NCBI RefSeq assembly: GCF_041897535.1
Contig: NZ_CP169217.1
Coordinates: 930,001 to 994,000, forward strand
DNA length: 64,000 nt
Direction of reading: 5' to 3'
Origin: Methylomicrobium lacus_A
GTDB lineage: Bacteria > Pseudomonadota > Gammaproteobacteria > Methylococcales > Methylomonadaceae
In this document: positions 19,095 through 31,600 of the stretch, piece after piece
Numbering within the stretch: position 1 is the first letter of the stretch
Layout: each line of letters opens with the position of its first letter
Position numbers and translations under genes: made by a program
The notes under the pieces: generated by a model
Databases searched by the model: none
Told to the model about the DNA's origin: nothing
The model's input: only the letters and a program-made list of their open reading frames with translations

Positions 19095-19733
19095 TTACTC
19101 TTTTGTTCCTAACTCTCGGGCTGGATTACCTACAACCCTAGTGTAGGCTCCAACGCTATTAATGACGTTACTGCCAAGACCCACTAGAGCCCCCCTTCCG
19201 ACGCGTATACCATTCATAAGGCTTGTGCCGCTGCCGATGTAACAGTTCTCTTCGACGACAGTATTGCCTGCAATGGTCACGTTGGAGCCAATGAGGCTCC
19301 AATCACCTATCATCACATCATGATGGAGCACCGTATTTGGAAGAATACAGGTGTGTGATCCGATGTGGGCGTTACTTGTAACGATGACTCCCGCCATGAT
19401 TAATACATTAGTGCCAATTGAGGCCAAGGATGATACTCTGGCAGCCGGATGGACCACCCTGGCAAACCGTTCCTCGGCAATACCTAAACCTTGAATGATA
19501 TCCTTTCGAGATCGATAGGAATTAGGACCGCCTGGAACAGCTAAAACGCACGCTTCGGGAAATTGTGCGAATGCCCCCCTATCGAAAACGGGATATCCGT
19601 TTGGATCGATCCCTATCTTCTGGGGGGTGTCATCCACAAAACCAATAAACCGGTAAGCGCTGCCAATACAATCCAATGCCTCGATACCGTTGCCGTTGTA
19701 AGGAAAGATTAACATTGGCTGCGCTTCTTGCAT
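19095..19733 (-). CDS. PglD/NeuD-type sugar O/N-acyltransferase
   Basis: This 212-residue protein has an N-terminal Rossmann-like region (residues 1-80, with YRFIGFVDDTPQKIG). A left-handed beta-helix of hexapeptide repeats follows from about residue 95 (VLIMAGVIVTSNAHIGSHT, then LIGSNVTIAGNTVVEENCYI). This is the layout of PglD/NeuD enzymes, which acetylate amino sugars such as bacillosamine precursors or sialic acids. The His in LPNTVLHHDVMIGD is at the place of the catalytic base. It follows the aminotransferase at 19752 by 18 bases, consistent with acetylation of an aminated sugar. The acyl group and acceptor are inferred. Confidence 0.85.
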   Translation of the reverse strand: MQEAQPMLIFPYNGNGIEALDCIGSAYRFIGFVDDTPQKIGIDPNGYPVFDRGAFAQFPEACVLAVPGGPNSYRSRKDIIQGLGIAEERFARVVHPAARVSSLASIGTNVLIMAGVIVTSNAHIGSHTCILPNTVLHHDVMIGDWSLIGSNVTIAGNTVVEENCYIGSGTSLMNGIRVGRGALVGLGSNVINSVGAYTRVVGNPARELGTKE

Positions 19734-19751
19734 GTCATTAACCTTATTCTG

Positions 19752-20870
19752 TTAGGCGTAATCAACTGCCGACTTATTCGCGAGCATCGCGACAGCCTCG
19801 CTAACTTCTTTACATTGATCCAGCGTTAATTCGGCAAACATAGGGAGAGAAAGCACTTCGTCGGCCGCCTTCTCTGAATGAGGAAAATCTCCTCTTTTAT
19901 AGCCAAGATCGGCATAAGCAGGCAGAAGATGTACAGGAATCGGATAATGAATTCCGGTCTGGATGCCTTTGGCCTGAAGGGCTTGTTGCCATTCACTTCG
20001 CTGCCGGGTACGAATGGCATAGATGTGATAAACATGCCGGGCATAGGCCATTGCCTCCGGCGTTGATACTCCGCTACCGGACAACAGTTCATTGTAATGA
20101 GCCGCAGCCGTTCGCCGTGCTTCGGTCCAGACTTCCAGATGACGCAGTTTGACTCTGAGAATAGCACCCTGAATCCCCTCCAGGCGATAGTTGTAACCTT
20201 TGAGTACATGCTGGTATTTCTGCTCTGCGCCCCAGTCACGCAGCATACGGATAGTACGGGTATATTCGGCATTGTTGGTAACTACCATACCACCTTCGCC
20301 ATATGCCCCTAGATTCTTACCCGGGTAAAAACTAAAGCACCCCATATCACCTAAACTGCCTACACGCCGCCCCTTATATTCACCGCCGTGAGCTTGAGCT
20401 GCATCCTCAATCACGACCAGACCTCGACGTTTGGCGATTTCCAAGATAGGGTCCATGTCTGCCGACTGCCCATAAAGGTGCACGGGAATGATCGCTTTGG
20501 TTTTTTCGGTGATAGCGGCTTCAATCGCTTTTACATCGATCGTGAAGGTGCGCGGATCAATATCGACAAACACGGGCTTAGCACCGGTATAGTAAATCGC
20601 CGCTACGGTCGCCACAAATGTGAATGGAACAGTGATCACCTCATCCTTGGGGCCGATTCCGGCCGCGAGTAAGGCTAGATGCAAAGCACTGGTTCCCGTG
20701 TTCACGCCAATTCCGAATTGGGACTGACAATAGCTGGCGAATTCCTCCTCAAACGCCGCCACTTCACTTCCCAAAGTAAACTGGCAAGTTTCCAGCACGT
20801 TCTGGATGGCCGAATTGACTTCATCCTTAATACCCATATATTGGGCTTTGAGATCGACAAACGGGATCAT
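19752..20870 (-). CDS. DegT/DnrJ/EryC1-type aminotransferase (WlbC/WbpE-like)
   Basis: This 372-residue PLP-dependent enzyme begins MIPFVDLKAQYMGIKDEV, the usual opening of UDP-3-keto-sugar aminotransferases. The PLP lysine lies in CFSFYPGKNLGAYGEGGMV near residue 185. It overlaps the oxidoreductase gene by four bases. With the oxidoreductase and the N-acetyltransferase further upstream it forms a set like WlbA-WlbC-WlbB or WbpB-WbpE-WbpD, which turns a UDP-N-acetylglucosaminuronate into a 2,3-diacetamido sugar. The UDP-GlcNAc 6-dehydrogenase that would start that route is not in the window. Confidence 0.9.
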   Translation of the reverse strand: MIPFVDLKAQYMGIKDEVNSAIQNVLETCQFTLGSEVAAFEEEFASYCQSQFGIGVNTGTSALHLALLAAGIGPKDEVITVPFTFVATVAAIYYTGAKPVFVDIDPRTFTIDVKAIEAAITEKTKAIIPVHLYGQSADMDPILEIAKRRGLVVIEDAAQAHGGEYKGRRVGSLGDMGCFSFYPGKNLGAYGEGGMVVTNNAEYTRTIRMLRDWGAEQKYQHVLKGYNYRLEGIQGAILRVKLRHLEVWTEARRTAAAHYNELLSGSGVSTPEAMAYARHVYHIYAIRTRQRSEWQQALQAKGIQTGIHYPIPVHLLPAYADLGYKRGDFPHSEKAADEVLSLPMFAELTLDQCKEVSEAVAMLANKSAVDYA

Positions 20871-21910
20871 GCGACTCTCCTGCCTTGATACATAAATTTT
20901 CCGTTGACTTCGACGGATCGGCCCCGCTCCTTCATCGAGCGGGTCGACGCTTCGATTAATTCGACTACCCTAAGACCTAGAGAACCGTTGGTCAGCGGGG
21001 ATTTGCCGTTTTCGATACAATCAACGAAATGTTCCCCTTCAACACGCAAGGCCTCTGTAGCATCTAGCCGCGGCGCCCACATGTCCCCGGTACGGTAACC
21101 CACTCGCATCTGATAAATCTGCTGCGGATCGTCGGTAAAATTGATGCCCTTGTCATAAACCTTGATCTTTTCACTCGGCTCCAGATCATCGTAAGTAATC
21201 ATCTTCTTACTGCCGCCAACGAGAATTTGCCGCATCTTTACCGGCGCCAGCCAGTTCACATTGATATGAGCAACCATTCCTGAATTGTAGAACAATGTAA
21301 GATACGACAGGTTTTCCGGTGTCCCAGGAAAATGGTTGGTACCCACTGCGGAAACCGCTAACGGCTGCTCTCCCAATAAATAGTCTAGAATAGAGAAATC
21401 GTGCACAGCCAAGTCGGAGATGACGCTGACATCGCGCTGGAACAAACCGAGATTGACCCGTGTTGAGTCATAATAAAAGACGTTCCCAAAATCATCTCCC
21501 TTTATGATTTCCGCCATTTTGCGTACGGCTCCCGTGTAAATGAACGTATGATCGACGATCAACACACGCCCTTGTTTCTCAGCTTCGTCAACCAGTTGGC
21601 GTGCCTGCTGGGACGTTTCCGTCATCGGCTTTTCGAGCCACAAATGCTTCCCCGCCTTGAGAACCACCATGCCTAACTCGAAATGTGTGCTGACCGGTGT
21701 CGCCACGGCAATGGCGTCGAGAGACGAGTCCTCAACCAGATCCATAAAGCGCGTTGTCGTTTTTACCCCCGGGTAACGTTTCTGAACGATATCAAGTTTC
21801 TTTTGATCCAGATCCGCCACGCCAGCCACTGAAAGCCCCGGTGTTTCGGCAAAATTTCTTACCAGATTGGGTCCCCAATAACCATATCCAATAACGCCTA
21901 TTCTAATCAT
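20867..21910 (-). CDS. Gfo/Idh/MocA oxidoreductase (WlbA/WbpB-like)
   Basis: This 347-residue NAD(P)-dependent enzyme has a Rossmann start (IRIGVIGYGYWGPNLVRNF) and the family's EKP motif in GKHLWLEKPMTETSQQ near residue 95. In the acetamido-sugar pathway this class oxidises the 3-hydroxyl of a UDP-sugar to give the keto substrate for the adjacent aminotransferase. The start is supported by a short AGGAG-like stretch just upstream. It is the second gene of the set 22574 to 19095. Assignment to the Wlb/Wbp route rests on gene neighbours. Confidence 0.9.
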   Translation of the reverse strand: MIRIGVIGYGYWGPNLVRNFAETPGLSVAGVADLDQKKLDIVQKRYPGVKTTTRFMDLVEDSSLDAIAVATPVSTHFELGMVVLKAGKHLWLEKPMTETSQQARQLVDEAEKQGRVLIVDHTFIYTGAVRKMAEIIKGDDFGNVFYYDSTRVNLGLFQRDVSVISDLAVHDFSILDYLLGEQPLAVSAVGTNHFPGTPENLSYLTLFYNSGMVAHINVNWLAPVKMRQILVGGSKKMITYDDLEPSEKIKVYDKGINFTDDPQQIYQMRVGYRTGDMWAPRLDATEALRVEGEHFVDCIENGKSPLTNGSLGLRVVELIEASTRSMKERGRSVEVNGKFMYQGRRVA

Positions 21911-22067
21911 GACCGCACTCCTTTATTTTAGATGGAAAAAGTTCCATTGTTCGAATATTTATAAAAACACGCTAATTTCCATAAGACCGTAAATCACCGT
22001 GTGTGAGGACAATCTCTAAAGACCTTCGCATTCAAATAAAATTTGGTCGGCTGCCGCACTAAAAGGT

Positions 22068-22574
22068 CTAACCAAAATTTGTCATAGACTCGTATTCCTT
22101 CCCCCGCGTGCGCGCATCTCCAACGACTCGGGCAGGGACGCCGGCAACGATGGCATAATCTGGCACATCACGGGTAACTACGGCTCCGGCTCCAATCAAC
22201 GCCCCTTCTCCGATAGTGATGCCGCAGAGGATGGTCGCATTGCTGCCGATAGAGGCACCAGCCTTAACCCGGGTTTTAATGACTCGCCAATCCTCCTCTG
22301 TTTGCAGACCGCCGTCCGGATTAACCGCCCTTGGATAAATATCATTGGTGAACATGACGCCATGGCCTATAAAAACGCCATCCTCGATATCTACACCTTC
22401 GCAGATAAAAGTGTGGCTAGATATTTTGCAGCGAGCCCCCACCGATGCGCCTTTTTGTATCTCGACGAACGTACCAATTCTGGAGCCCTCTCCAATTGTA
22501 CAACCGTAGAGATTAACGAGCTGAGGGTGGTATATGGCGACCCCTTCGCCTAACACTACATTCTCTTTAATCAT
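22068..22574 (-). CDS. Hexapeptide N-acetyltransferase (WlbB/WbpD-like)
   Basis: This 168-residue left-handed beta-helix acyltransferase is built almost wholly of hexapeptide repeats: GTFVEIQKGASVGARCKI, then GVFIGHGVMFTNDIYPRAV near residue 80, and ASIGSNATILCGITIGEGAL near 120. The TNDIYPRA segment with its Asn and Asp is characteristic of 3-amino-sugar N-acetyltransferases such as WlbB and WbpD. It is expected to acetylate the 3-amino group produced by the aminotransferase at 19752. It sits 68 bases past the stop of the giant gene and may be co-transcribed with it. Confidence 0.9.
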   Translation of the reverse strand: MIKENVVLGEGVAIYHPQLVNLYGCTIGEGSRIGTFVEIQKGASVGARCKISSHTFICEGVDIEDGVFIGHGVMFTNDIYPRAVNPDGGLQTEEDWRVIKTRVKAGASIGSNATILCGITIGEGALIGAGAVVTRDVPDYAIVAGVPARVVGDARTRGKEYESMTNFG

Positions 22575-22642
22575 TGTTTTTCCTCTAAGTTATTATGATA
22601 TTGTTGCCATAACTCCAATGAAAAATCACCCGCAATCCAAGC

Positions 22643-25600
22643 TCATTGGTATGACACCCGTACTGCAACCCAATCTAACGAGAAATCACGGGCATTGGCT
22701 CCCGTAGATGAGGCTACGTCGATAATACGTACGCGGAAGCTGGTATTCAACAAATCACTTATATTCCAGGTTGTACGCCCCCAGAGATCGGCAGCACCGC
22801 CCAGAACATAGGTCGCCTCTGTCGTGGTCAGGGTCGCTGTGCTTTTTGCCGCCGTCCACGTAGTACCGCCATCCCAAGAGAGCTGCACGCACATATTTGG
22901 AGTATTGGCGGTACTATCGACCTTGGCATCCAGACGCACTTCGATGCCCTTGATGGCTGCTCCGACCGGCAAGCTGATACCGTAGTTGTAATAGACGTGT
23001 TTATCCTTCCCAGTACCGGTACACGAGGTGCCTGTGCCGGTACCGCTGTTCGTATCCACAGCGAAGCCGCCGCCGAGGAGAAGCGGGTCACCGTCTGCAT
23101 AGGCGTTAGTTGGATTTGTCTGGAACCCATTGTTATCTCCAGCACTACTGGTAACCGGCGCGTTGGCGGTCGGACTCATGAAGCCGGTGCTGGTAACAGT
23201 ATTCGCGATAGTAATGCTAAGGACTTTACTTACGGTTTGGGGAGTAGGAGTGGTGGAATCGCTCACCTGAACCGTGAAGTTGAAAGTACCCGTAGCTGTG
23301 GGCGTTCCGCTAATTACGCCAGTAGAGGTATTCAAGGTCAGGCCACTTGGCAGCGAACCACCAGCGGTGATGGACCAGGTGTACGGCAAGGTGCCGCCGC
23401 TCGCCGCCAATGTCGCCGAGTATGCCGTGTTCACTATACCGCCAGGCAGTGAAGCGGTCGTGATGCCGAGGGGCGCGGACTGTACGGTTAGCGTGGAGTT
23501 TGCAGGAGGGACACCGTTTAGCGTCGCCGTTATGATGCTGGTACCGGTGCCCACCCCCGTCGCCAGCCCAGCGGCGTTGATGGTCGCTACTAACGGTGAC
23601 GCAGAGGTCCACGCCACTAGACTGGTAAGGTTCTGCGTTGAACTATCCGAGTAGGTTCCCGTGGCCGTGAACTGCTGGGTCGCACCGACATTAATAGCCG
23701 AATTCATGGGTGTCACTGCGATGGATGTCAGCGTCGGCGGGGGCACAGGGGTACCCGGTACAACCTCGACGGCGGTGAGATTCCACCGATCCGCGGTCGG
23801 TGCGGTATCGTTGATAGTTGCCACTGTCCCGGCCACTGCTACCGCATTGCTCAACCGCTGCACCCAGAAGGTGTCGCCCGCCCCCGTATCCACCCATTGG
23901 TGGACCATCGTTTGACCCGTCCCCAAGGTACGTGCGACTGCGCCGTCCCAGTCGTTACCGACCCCGAATACCCAGGCATTCGCCGCGGTGGTCGTGAGCG
24001 ATACGCTGGGCGCACCAGAGGCGGCATTGGCCCCGTTACTGACCCCGACTCCGCTGGCCCCCGTCAAGGCCACAACGGTAAGCGACTGGTCATAGTTTGC
24101 TTGCAACGGTACGGACTGCACGGTCGCGTTCGACAAGGCGGAAGTGGCGAATGCGCGCCACACCTCCGAAGTGCCCGCGCGTGTGTTCGTCCGCCATACC
24201 AGCGTCCACGTCAAACCGGCGCCGCTGACCGTCGCCGTCTGTCCACCCGAAGTATTTGGCCCATCCGAAGCCACGAACGCCAGCAGCAGTTCATTGGCTC
24301 CCGCGGTGTTGAATGCAGGCGTCGTGACGGTGCCCCGGGCATCCCGGAAAACGACTCCTGCCCCCCCGCCTACGACCGTGTCTATGGCAATGCCTGCGGC
24401 GACGGGTTGCACGGTAATGCCCAAGACCTTACTCGCGGTTTGGGCAGTAGGAGTGCTGGTATCGCTCACCTGGACCGTGAAGTTCGAGGTCCCGGCCGTG
24501 GTGGGCGTCCCGCTGATGACGCCGCTACTAGGATTCAGAGTCAACCCGGCGGGCAGCGGCAATGAACCGCTAGCGAGAGACCAAGTGTACGGCGTAATGC
24601 CGCCGCTGGCCGCCAAGCTCGCCGAGTATGCCTGCCCTACCGTACCATTCGCTAGCGAGGGCGTGGTGATCGCGAGCGGGGCGGATTGGACCGTCAGGAC
24701 AGTACTCCCGGTAACGCCGCTAAGCGTCGCCGTGATGTTGCTGGTGCCGGCGCTGACTCCCGTGGCGAGTCCTGTTGCATTGATCGATGCCACCGTCGGA
24801 GTTGCAGAAGTCCAAGTCACCTGACTGGTGAGATTCAGGGCTCCCCCGCCCGAGTAATTGCCGGTGGCCGTGAATTGCGATGTTGCGCCTATGGCAATCG
24901 TCGGATTCGCCGGGGTCACGGTGATCGACTGCAGCGTCCCGCCTTGAACGGTCAGGACGGTGCTGCCGTTGACGCTCCCCAGCGTAGCCGAGATCGTGCT
25001 GGTGCCGGTGCTTAGCCCCGAGGCAAGTCCCGATGCATTGATCGTTGCCACCGCCGGGGTCGCAGAAGTCCACGTCACCTGACTGGTGATGTTCTGCGTT
25101 GCCCCCCCCACGTAGGCCCCCGTAGCAGTGAACTGCTGGGTCGTCCCCCCCGGAATTGCCGGGTTCGCCGGGGTTACCGTTATCGTCTGCAGCGCCGGAC
25201 CGATAGTCACGCTGACGCCGAAGGCGGGAGTTTCCAGATTGCCGCTGTCGTCGACCGCGCGGCTCTTGAGAGTGACAGTACCCGCTACGCTCGTCGTCCA
25301 GCTGTAGCTCCAGTTGCCACGGCCCGTGGCCGGATGCCAAGTTTTCCCCCCATCCACAGAGACTTCCACCCCTCCGACTACACCACCGGTGTCAGTCGCT
25401 GTGCCGCTGATCGTGATCTGGCTGCCCAGTGCGAAATTGGCACCCGCCGTCGGCGCGGTGATCGTCGAAGTCGGTGGAGTGGCGTCGGTCGAAGCTGTGG
25501 CCGCGACGAGACCAGACTGCAACGAGCCGGGCTGGACGCCCATGTCGGCGAACAGGTTCACCGTCGCCTGCTGCATACTCACATCCGTAGCCGAACCCAA

Positions 25601-28600
25601 AGTTCTACGGTCGTGGGTGGAGTCGAGTCCCCAAGACCACTGGTAGCTGCCGGTCGAAAACACCAGCGCGCTGAGCGCGGGGTTTGGGTTTAAGTGCCGG
25701 TATAGCGTCACCTTGTTTGTAGGAGTAGTACCATTGGGTGGCGCTCCGAAAATGCTTCCATAGCCGCTGTCGACCGCGTAAAGCGTGGACGTCGAGATCG
25801 GATTGTTGGAGGCCCCGAACAGACCTGCGGGCCGGGAGCCGTTGTCGTCATCAACATCGACCTCGGCACCTAAAGTCCCCGGTGCCAGCGTTGCCGTCTG
25901 GCCAACACCCAGACTCGCCACGCTGGTGTTGCGCCATAAGCGCATCTTGCCGTCCTCGGCCGGGACCTTGAAAGTATCTTGATATGGACCATTGATTCGG
26001 AAGAACGTGCCGCTAAGTGCATTTTCGGGATTGCCCCCGTCGATAGCAGTTCCCGCTTGTTTGCCTCGCGGGTCACGCCACGTTCCGGTCCATATAGTGG
26101 TCGGATCGGGATTATTCGGATAGTCGTGCGTCTCCTTGTAACAGACCAAGGTGCGGTATGCCGTTCCCGATCCATCAATACTGTTTTCCCAGCGCGTTTT
26201 CCAAAAAATCGCGTTGCCGCTGAACAGGGCCAGATTGACGCCGACGTTTCGGGCCGCCTCCACATTGTCCCGTTGAGCGCCAGACCAATACTCATCATGG
26301 CCGTTGGTCAAATAGATCTTGTGATTCTTGATCTGCGCGCCGTTACGATCGGCATCGACACCAGTAAAATACGAGACATCGTAACCATTGGCCTCCAGCC
26401 ATCTGACCATGGGATATTCCCCGTTGAACAACCAGGTCTCCGTCTCGGCAACCCGCGTGTTGAACGGCCGGTTGTAGCTCACCTTATAGGCGCGGCCATT
26501 AGCACTACCACCGGTACCCGGCCCTGTGCCCGTGTACAAGCTATTGCCACCTTGACTATTGTAGGCCTGCCAGGTGGTGTCAGCGGTCTGGAACAGAATC
26601 TGTGACGTGCTGCTGTCGTCCCGGACGATGAAGACGATATGGCTTGCACCCCCGGTGTCGCTGCGCACGGCCCGGGCGAAATAAATGCCTGATGTTACGT
26701 TGGCCGGTACGGACCAGGACGCCGACGGCGCCCAGTTGCCGCAATCGATGAGACCCGTCGCATCAGTCAGGCAGGCCGGCTGACTTTGCGCCGGCAGGGA
26801 GGGTACGGTGGCGACCAAGCGGGCACCATTACCGCCGTAATAGCCCATACGATAGATATCGAGCCGGTAAGCCGCCGAGGACGTGATCTTGAAATTAACC
26901 GTGCCCCCCTTATTGACGCTGATATCGGTGGCGAAACCCTGGATCGTGGAGTCACCAGCACCACTCACATCCCAGACGCTTTGCGGCTGGACTCCCGTAG
27001 TCTGGCAGTTCTCCGCCACGATAGGATTGGGCGGGGAGGCGCATCCGCCGGAGCCAGTTGTGATGGTAATGCTCAGAGGCTTGGTGACCGATACGGCCGG
27101 AACGGCCGAGTCGGTCACCTGAACCGTGAAGTTCGAGGTGCCGGCCGTAGTGGGTGTCCCGGTAATCGCGCCTGTGCCGGGATTCAGGCTCAGACCGTTG
27201 GGTAAGGTGCCGCTCGTGAGAGACCATGTGTACGGCGGGGTGCCACCGCTCGCCGCCAAGCTCGCCGAGTACGCCAGCCCCACCGCGCCGCCCGGCAGCG
27301 AAGTCGTGGTGACGGCTAGCGACGCCGCCGCGCCGGCGTTGAAGACCACGTCCACCCAATAATTGGAGCTGTTGAAGGTCTGGGCCGGAAATGCGCTGGT
27401 CGTACCGTAGGTATACACGCCATTGCCACCCGTTATCCCACCGCTGGCTAGCAAATGCAGAGGTGGAGCATCGACACCTGCACCGGAAAAGTAGTTCAAG
27501 TCGGCGCTGTAGTGCCCGTTGTTGGCATGGTAAGAGGCTACGTACACCGTGTTGGCAGTGATAGACACCGGGCTCGGGAAGCTCACCTGCTGCCAGCCGG
27601 ATGCGGTCTCGCCGCTGAAGATGGCCGTCGCCAGCCGTGTGCCGGTGCTGCACGCAGTATCGGTGCAACTCCATAGGTTCCCCACATGCTCGCCCGTATT
27701 GGTGCTCGCTTTGTAGAAACGGATGCCGGTGATAGCGCCAGCAGCATCGGACCTAAACTTCACGCCCAACTCCACTGGGCTGTCCGCACCGCCATCGACC
27801 TGGCCGGGCACAGTCGCGCTGGACCAAACGCTAACATTCGTCGCCGCGGCGATGGTAATACTCAGCGGCTTGGCCTCCGTCGCCGAGGGATTGGCGGAAT
27901 CGCTGACCTGGACCGTGAAGTTAGCCGTTCCAGCAGACGTAGGCGTTCCTATGATAGCGCCAGTGTTGGGGGCTAAGCTCAGGCCCGGCGGCAGCGCACC
28001 GCTGGTAATCGACCAGGTGTACGGCAGTGTGCCGCCTGTCGCCGCCAACGTCGCCGTATAGGGGATCGCCACCGTCCCGCCAGGCAGCGAAGTCGTCGTA
28101 ATCGAGAGCGGCGTAGCTTGGTAAGTCGCTGTGTAGGTGCCAGCTGCCGCACTAAAAAAGGCATATTCCACTCCCTTGATAGTCTTGATAGTGTCTGTCG
28201 TAACCGGGATGGGGCCGGAGGGGCCATTGAGACTAGCCAGGTTGCCGGTAGCGGAGGAGTGCATTGGCAGCATAGCCTGTAGTAGCCCACCGGCACCCGT
28301 TCCGGGCGTAACCGTGAAAGTCAGATGGGTGCCGTCCCAGGCCAGCGATCCAAAAGAAGAATTGTCACGCCCATCCAACCAATTCATCATCTGAACGCTG
28401 GAAACAATCGGCACTCCGCGCGCGAGGGCTGAATCAACGGCGTCAAGAGCTATGGTATTGGAAGCTGTATGATCATCTGGTGCTAGAGTCGAGAAGTCTG
28501 TATGCGCATTGATGGTATAGGCGCCATAGTATTCCTGAACTCCCACAGCCTTATCCAACAAGGCATCCACAGTGAACGGATAGACCTGGCCCGACTCGTC

Positions 28601-31600
28601 GGTCATGTGGGTTACGGCTTGGTAGACATCGATTAGATTGCCGCTGAGATCGGCAAAACGCATCGGCATCGCCGAACTAGTGAAGTTGCCCGGGCGGTTA
28701 TTGACCCAAGCGGGCGGCCAGAAGTAATAGTCCGCATCGAAACGGATCGCATGAGCCTTCTGTATAGTCGCGCCGGTCACCCAATCGCTCCACGCAATAC
28801 AATGGTGGCGCATGGTTTTTGGGACGAGGAGGGGACTGGTGTATTTAGTGGTGAATTCACTAATCTGCTGGCTGTAAATCGTCTCAAGATTCTGAGGATC
28901 GCCGGAAATTAGGTTGTAATCCCCGCAAGCAGTATTGATGTGCAAGCCCACCTCGAAACCATCTGCGGTATAGGCCAAAGCTTGGTCGTTGGTCAACAGG
29001 GTACTTGGGTAGATATACGAGGTACCCCGCACGCATTCCCAGTTAGCCACCGAACAACCTACGGGATCCTTCGCCTTAAACTGGTCGAAGCGGCCGGCAG
29101 TGCCGCCGTTTCCGTGGTCGTCGCCGGTCATGATGAGGGCTGCTTTCAGGATACCGAAGGCCCCAGGGGTTGAGGGGACCGGTTTACCGTGAGGAAAATA
29201 CCAGAAGCGGGGCAATGGCTTCTTGCCGTGATTCATCTCGAGAATCAGGTTGGCAAGCAATCTTTGCTGCTCGTCCGCCTGAGGGATTGCCGCCTTATTC
29301 AAATCAACCCAGTCCGGTTGCGGATCAAATGAAGCGTCGCCATAGTATTTGTCGTCAGAACGTATGAGGGTAGCTGGGGTGATATCTATGTCACGATCCT
29401 GTGTAGCCCATAAGGGATTGCCCTGGCGTGCGTAGACGATGGATTTCGCCAGATCATAGGTGAACGCTGCGGCTTTTCCGCCTGCGGTCCCGACACTTCG
29501 CAAAGTCACGGCCGGGTTCGATGTGGCCGTGGTAGCATTACTGAATAATGTGGCGATAGCGGTAGCGCCGTTTAGCGTGTAACGATCGGCCGTGCCGTGA
29601 AACTGCACGGTTTCTCCAACAATGCCCTTGCCTGGAGATACGGACGTGTTGACAAGCAGATAGCCATTTTCTAAGGGAGTCGTCGCAGCATCCGTCAATC
29701 CGAGGAGTCCGGCCAACTGTTTGTCGGGCTTCATCGCAATCAGGTTGCCGCCTGGTTTGCCAGCTGGTCCTGCGTTGGTGACCCAATCGGTGATCATGGT
29801 TACCTGGACGGAGGTCAATGTCATCGGGGCCAGAATGACGACGTCGTAGGCGTTCAATGTGGTCGTAGTAACCGTCGAAATATCGGCGGCTACCACAAAT
29901 TCGTTGAAGCCTTCGGTCCGCAGAATCTCCGTGTAATACGCGCTGAAATTGGGATTGCTGGGTACTCCGGGCGTGCTGGATGTGATGAGCAGAATCGGCC
30001 CTTCTAGCTGCGCAGGCGGGATGTCGGCTATAGCGGGAGAAATCACCCAATTTAATAGTTGATTAATGATAGAACTAAGGTTTGTATTGCTTGGCTTTGC
30101 ACTTTTGTTTGACTGTGCAACATAATGCGATGCATTCAGCCTACCTGAATTCGGGCTCATCGCCAGAGAAAGTGCCTCTGAAATGCTGGATTGTGGGTCT
30201 ACCGTAGATGACGCTGGTACAACTATCGTATTGACTTCTGTGCCGGTATCCGTATTGAACTCGGAAATCTCACTGTTTTCACTAGCAGCATGCAGGTCGC
30301 CATCCGGACTAAAAGCTAGTGCATTGATGGAGGCCGGCGGCCCAGCTATTTGCTTCTGCAATTGGCCGGTTGCTGTATCCCATACCAACATTTTGGTACC
30401 ATCTCCGGCGCTGACTAATTTTTTTCCATCCGGACTGAAAGCTACAGTTCTTACACCGCCCTGATTCCCGTTAAGAGTTTTGATCTGCTCGCCGCTCGAT
30501 AAATCCCAGAGAATAACCGTACTATCCGCGCTTGCACTGGCTAAGAGGGCTCCATCAGGACTGAAAGCAACAGCATTAACCTGATCCGAGTGACCGAGTA
30601 ATGCCCGTAGTTTTTTGCCTGCCTTTACATCCCACAGGATGATATTCCCTTCGGCGCCAGCGCTAGCCAAAAACTGACCATCAGGACTGAACGAAAGTCC
30701 ATTGACAAAATCCACGTGACCCGTAAAAATCATGCTTAATTTGTTGGTCTCTGCGTCATAGAGGAACACTTTTGTGTCCTCGCCAGCGGTTGCGATAAAC
30801 CGACCATCAGGACTTACTGCTACGGTGTGTATTGGTTGTTCGGGTCCGTAAAATGTATTGAGATTTTTACCTGTATCGTCCCAAATTTTTATTTCCGTAT
30901 CTATACCTACACTGACCCATCCTTTTGTTTTCCCTCGGAATGAAATACCCGTAATAGTTCTTCCGTGATGTCCCGATACTTTCCAGCGTTGGCTACCGTT
31001 TTTGTTTAAAATCCGGACCGTACCATCCTCTCCACCTACACCGATTTCCAAGCCATCCTGACTTATAGCTAGCGCTCTGATCCCCTTCCAATTTTGTGCC
31101 CTCCGTTTCTTGCTCGTTCCAGCATTATCTTTGCCAACGATTTGACTGCTTCCGTCAGGTTGCGCTGCAACAACCGTATTTGGAACATTCAATTGTGACG
31201 AAATATTAGAAGCAGCCTTCGGGGCAATTAGCGCTTGTGAGTCCGCTATGGGTGCACTGAGAGCTGTTGGAATTTGAAATACTTGCTGCACCACACCCGT
31301 CAATAAATCCCAAACGAATAGCCCTCCATCCTTTCCAATGGCCGCCAAGGAAGGTTGTTTCGAATTGAAAGCGGCTTTGATGATTACATCGGACGGTCCG
31401 ACGAGAAGCTTTTTCAATTCACCCGTAGGAACATCAAACAGACTGATGAGGGAATCTTCGCCAATACTCGCCAGGAGCCCCCCGTCAGGACTGTAAAATA
31501 ACTGGGTAACAGATGAACCGCTCTCAGCTGGATGTTCATAGACCAACTCGCCTGTCACTGGATTCCATAACATAACTTTAGGATCGTTTCCGCCGCTGCC

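Noticed and set aside
24144..24824. Long plus-strand frame of 226 codons inside the giant gene
   Set aside because: It is antisense to repeat-coding, GC-rich sequence of the minus-strand gene and shows no family, signal or ribosome-binding site.
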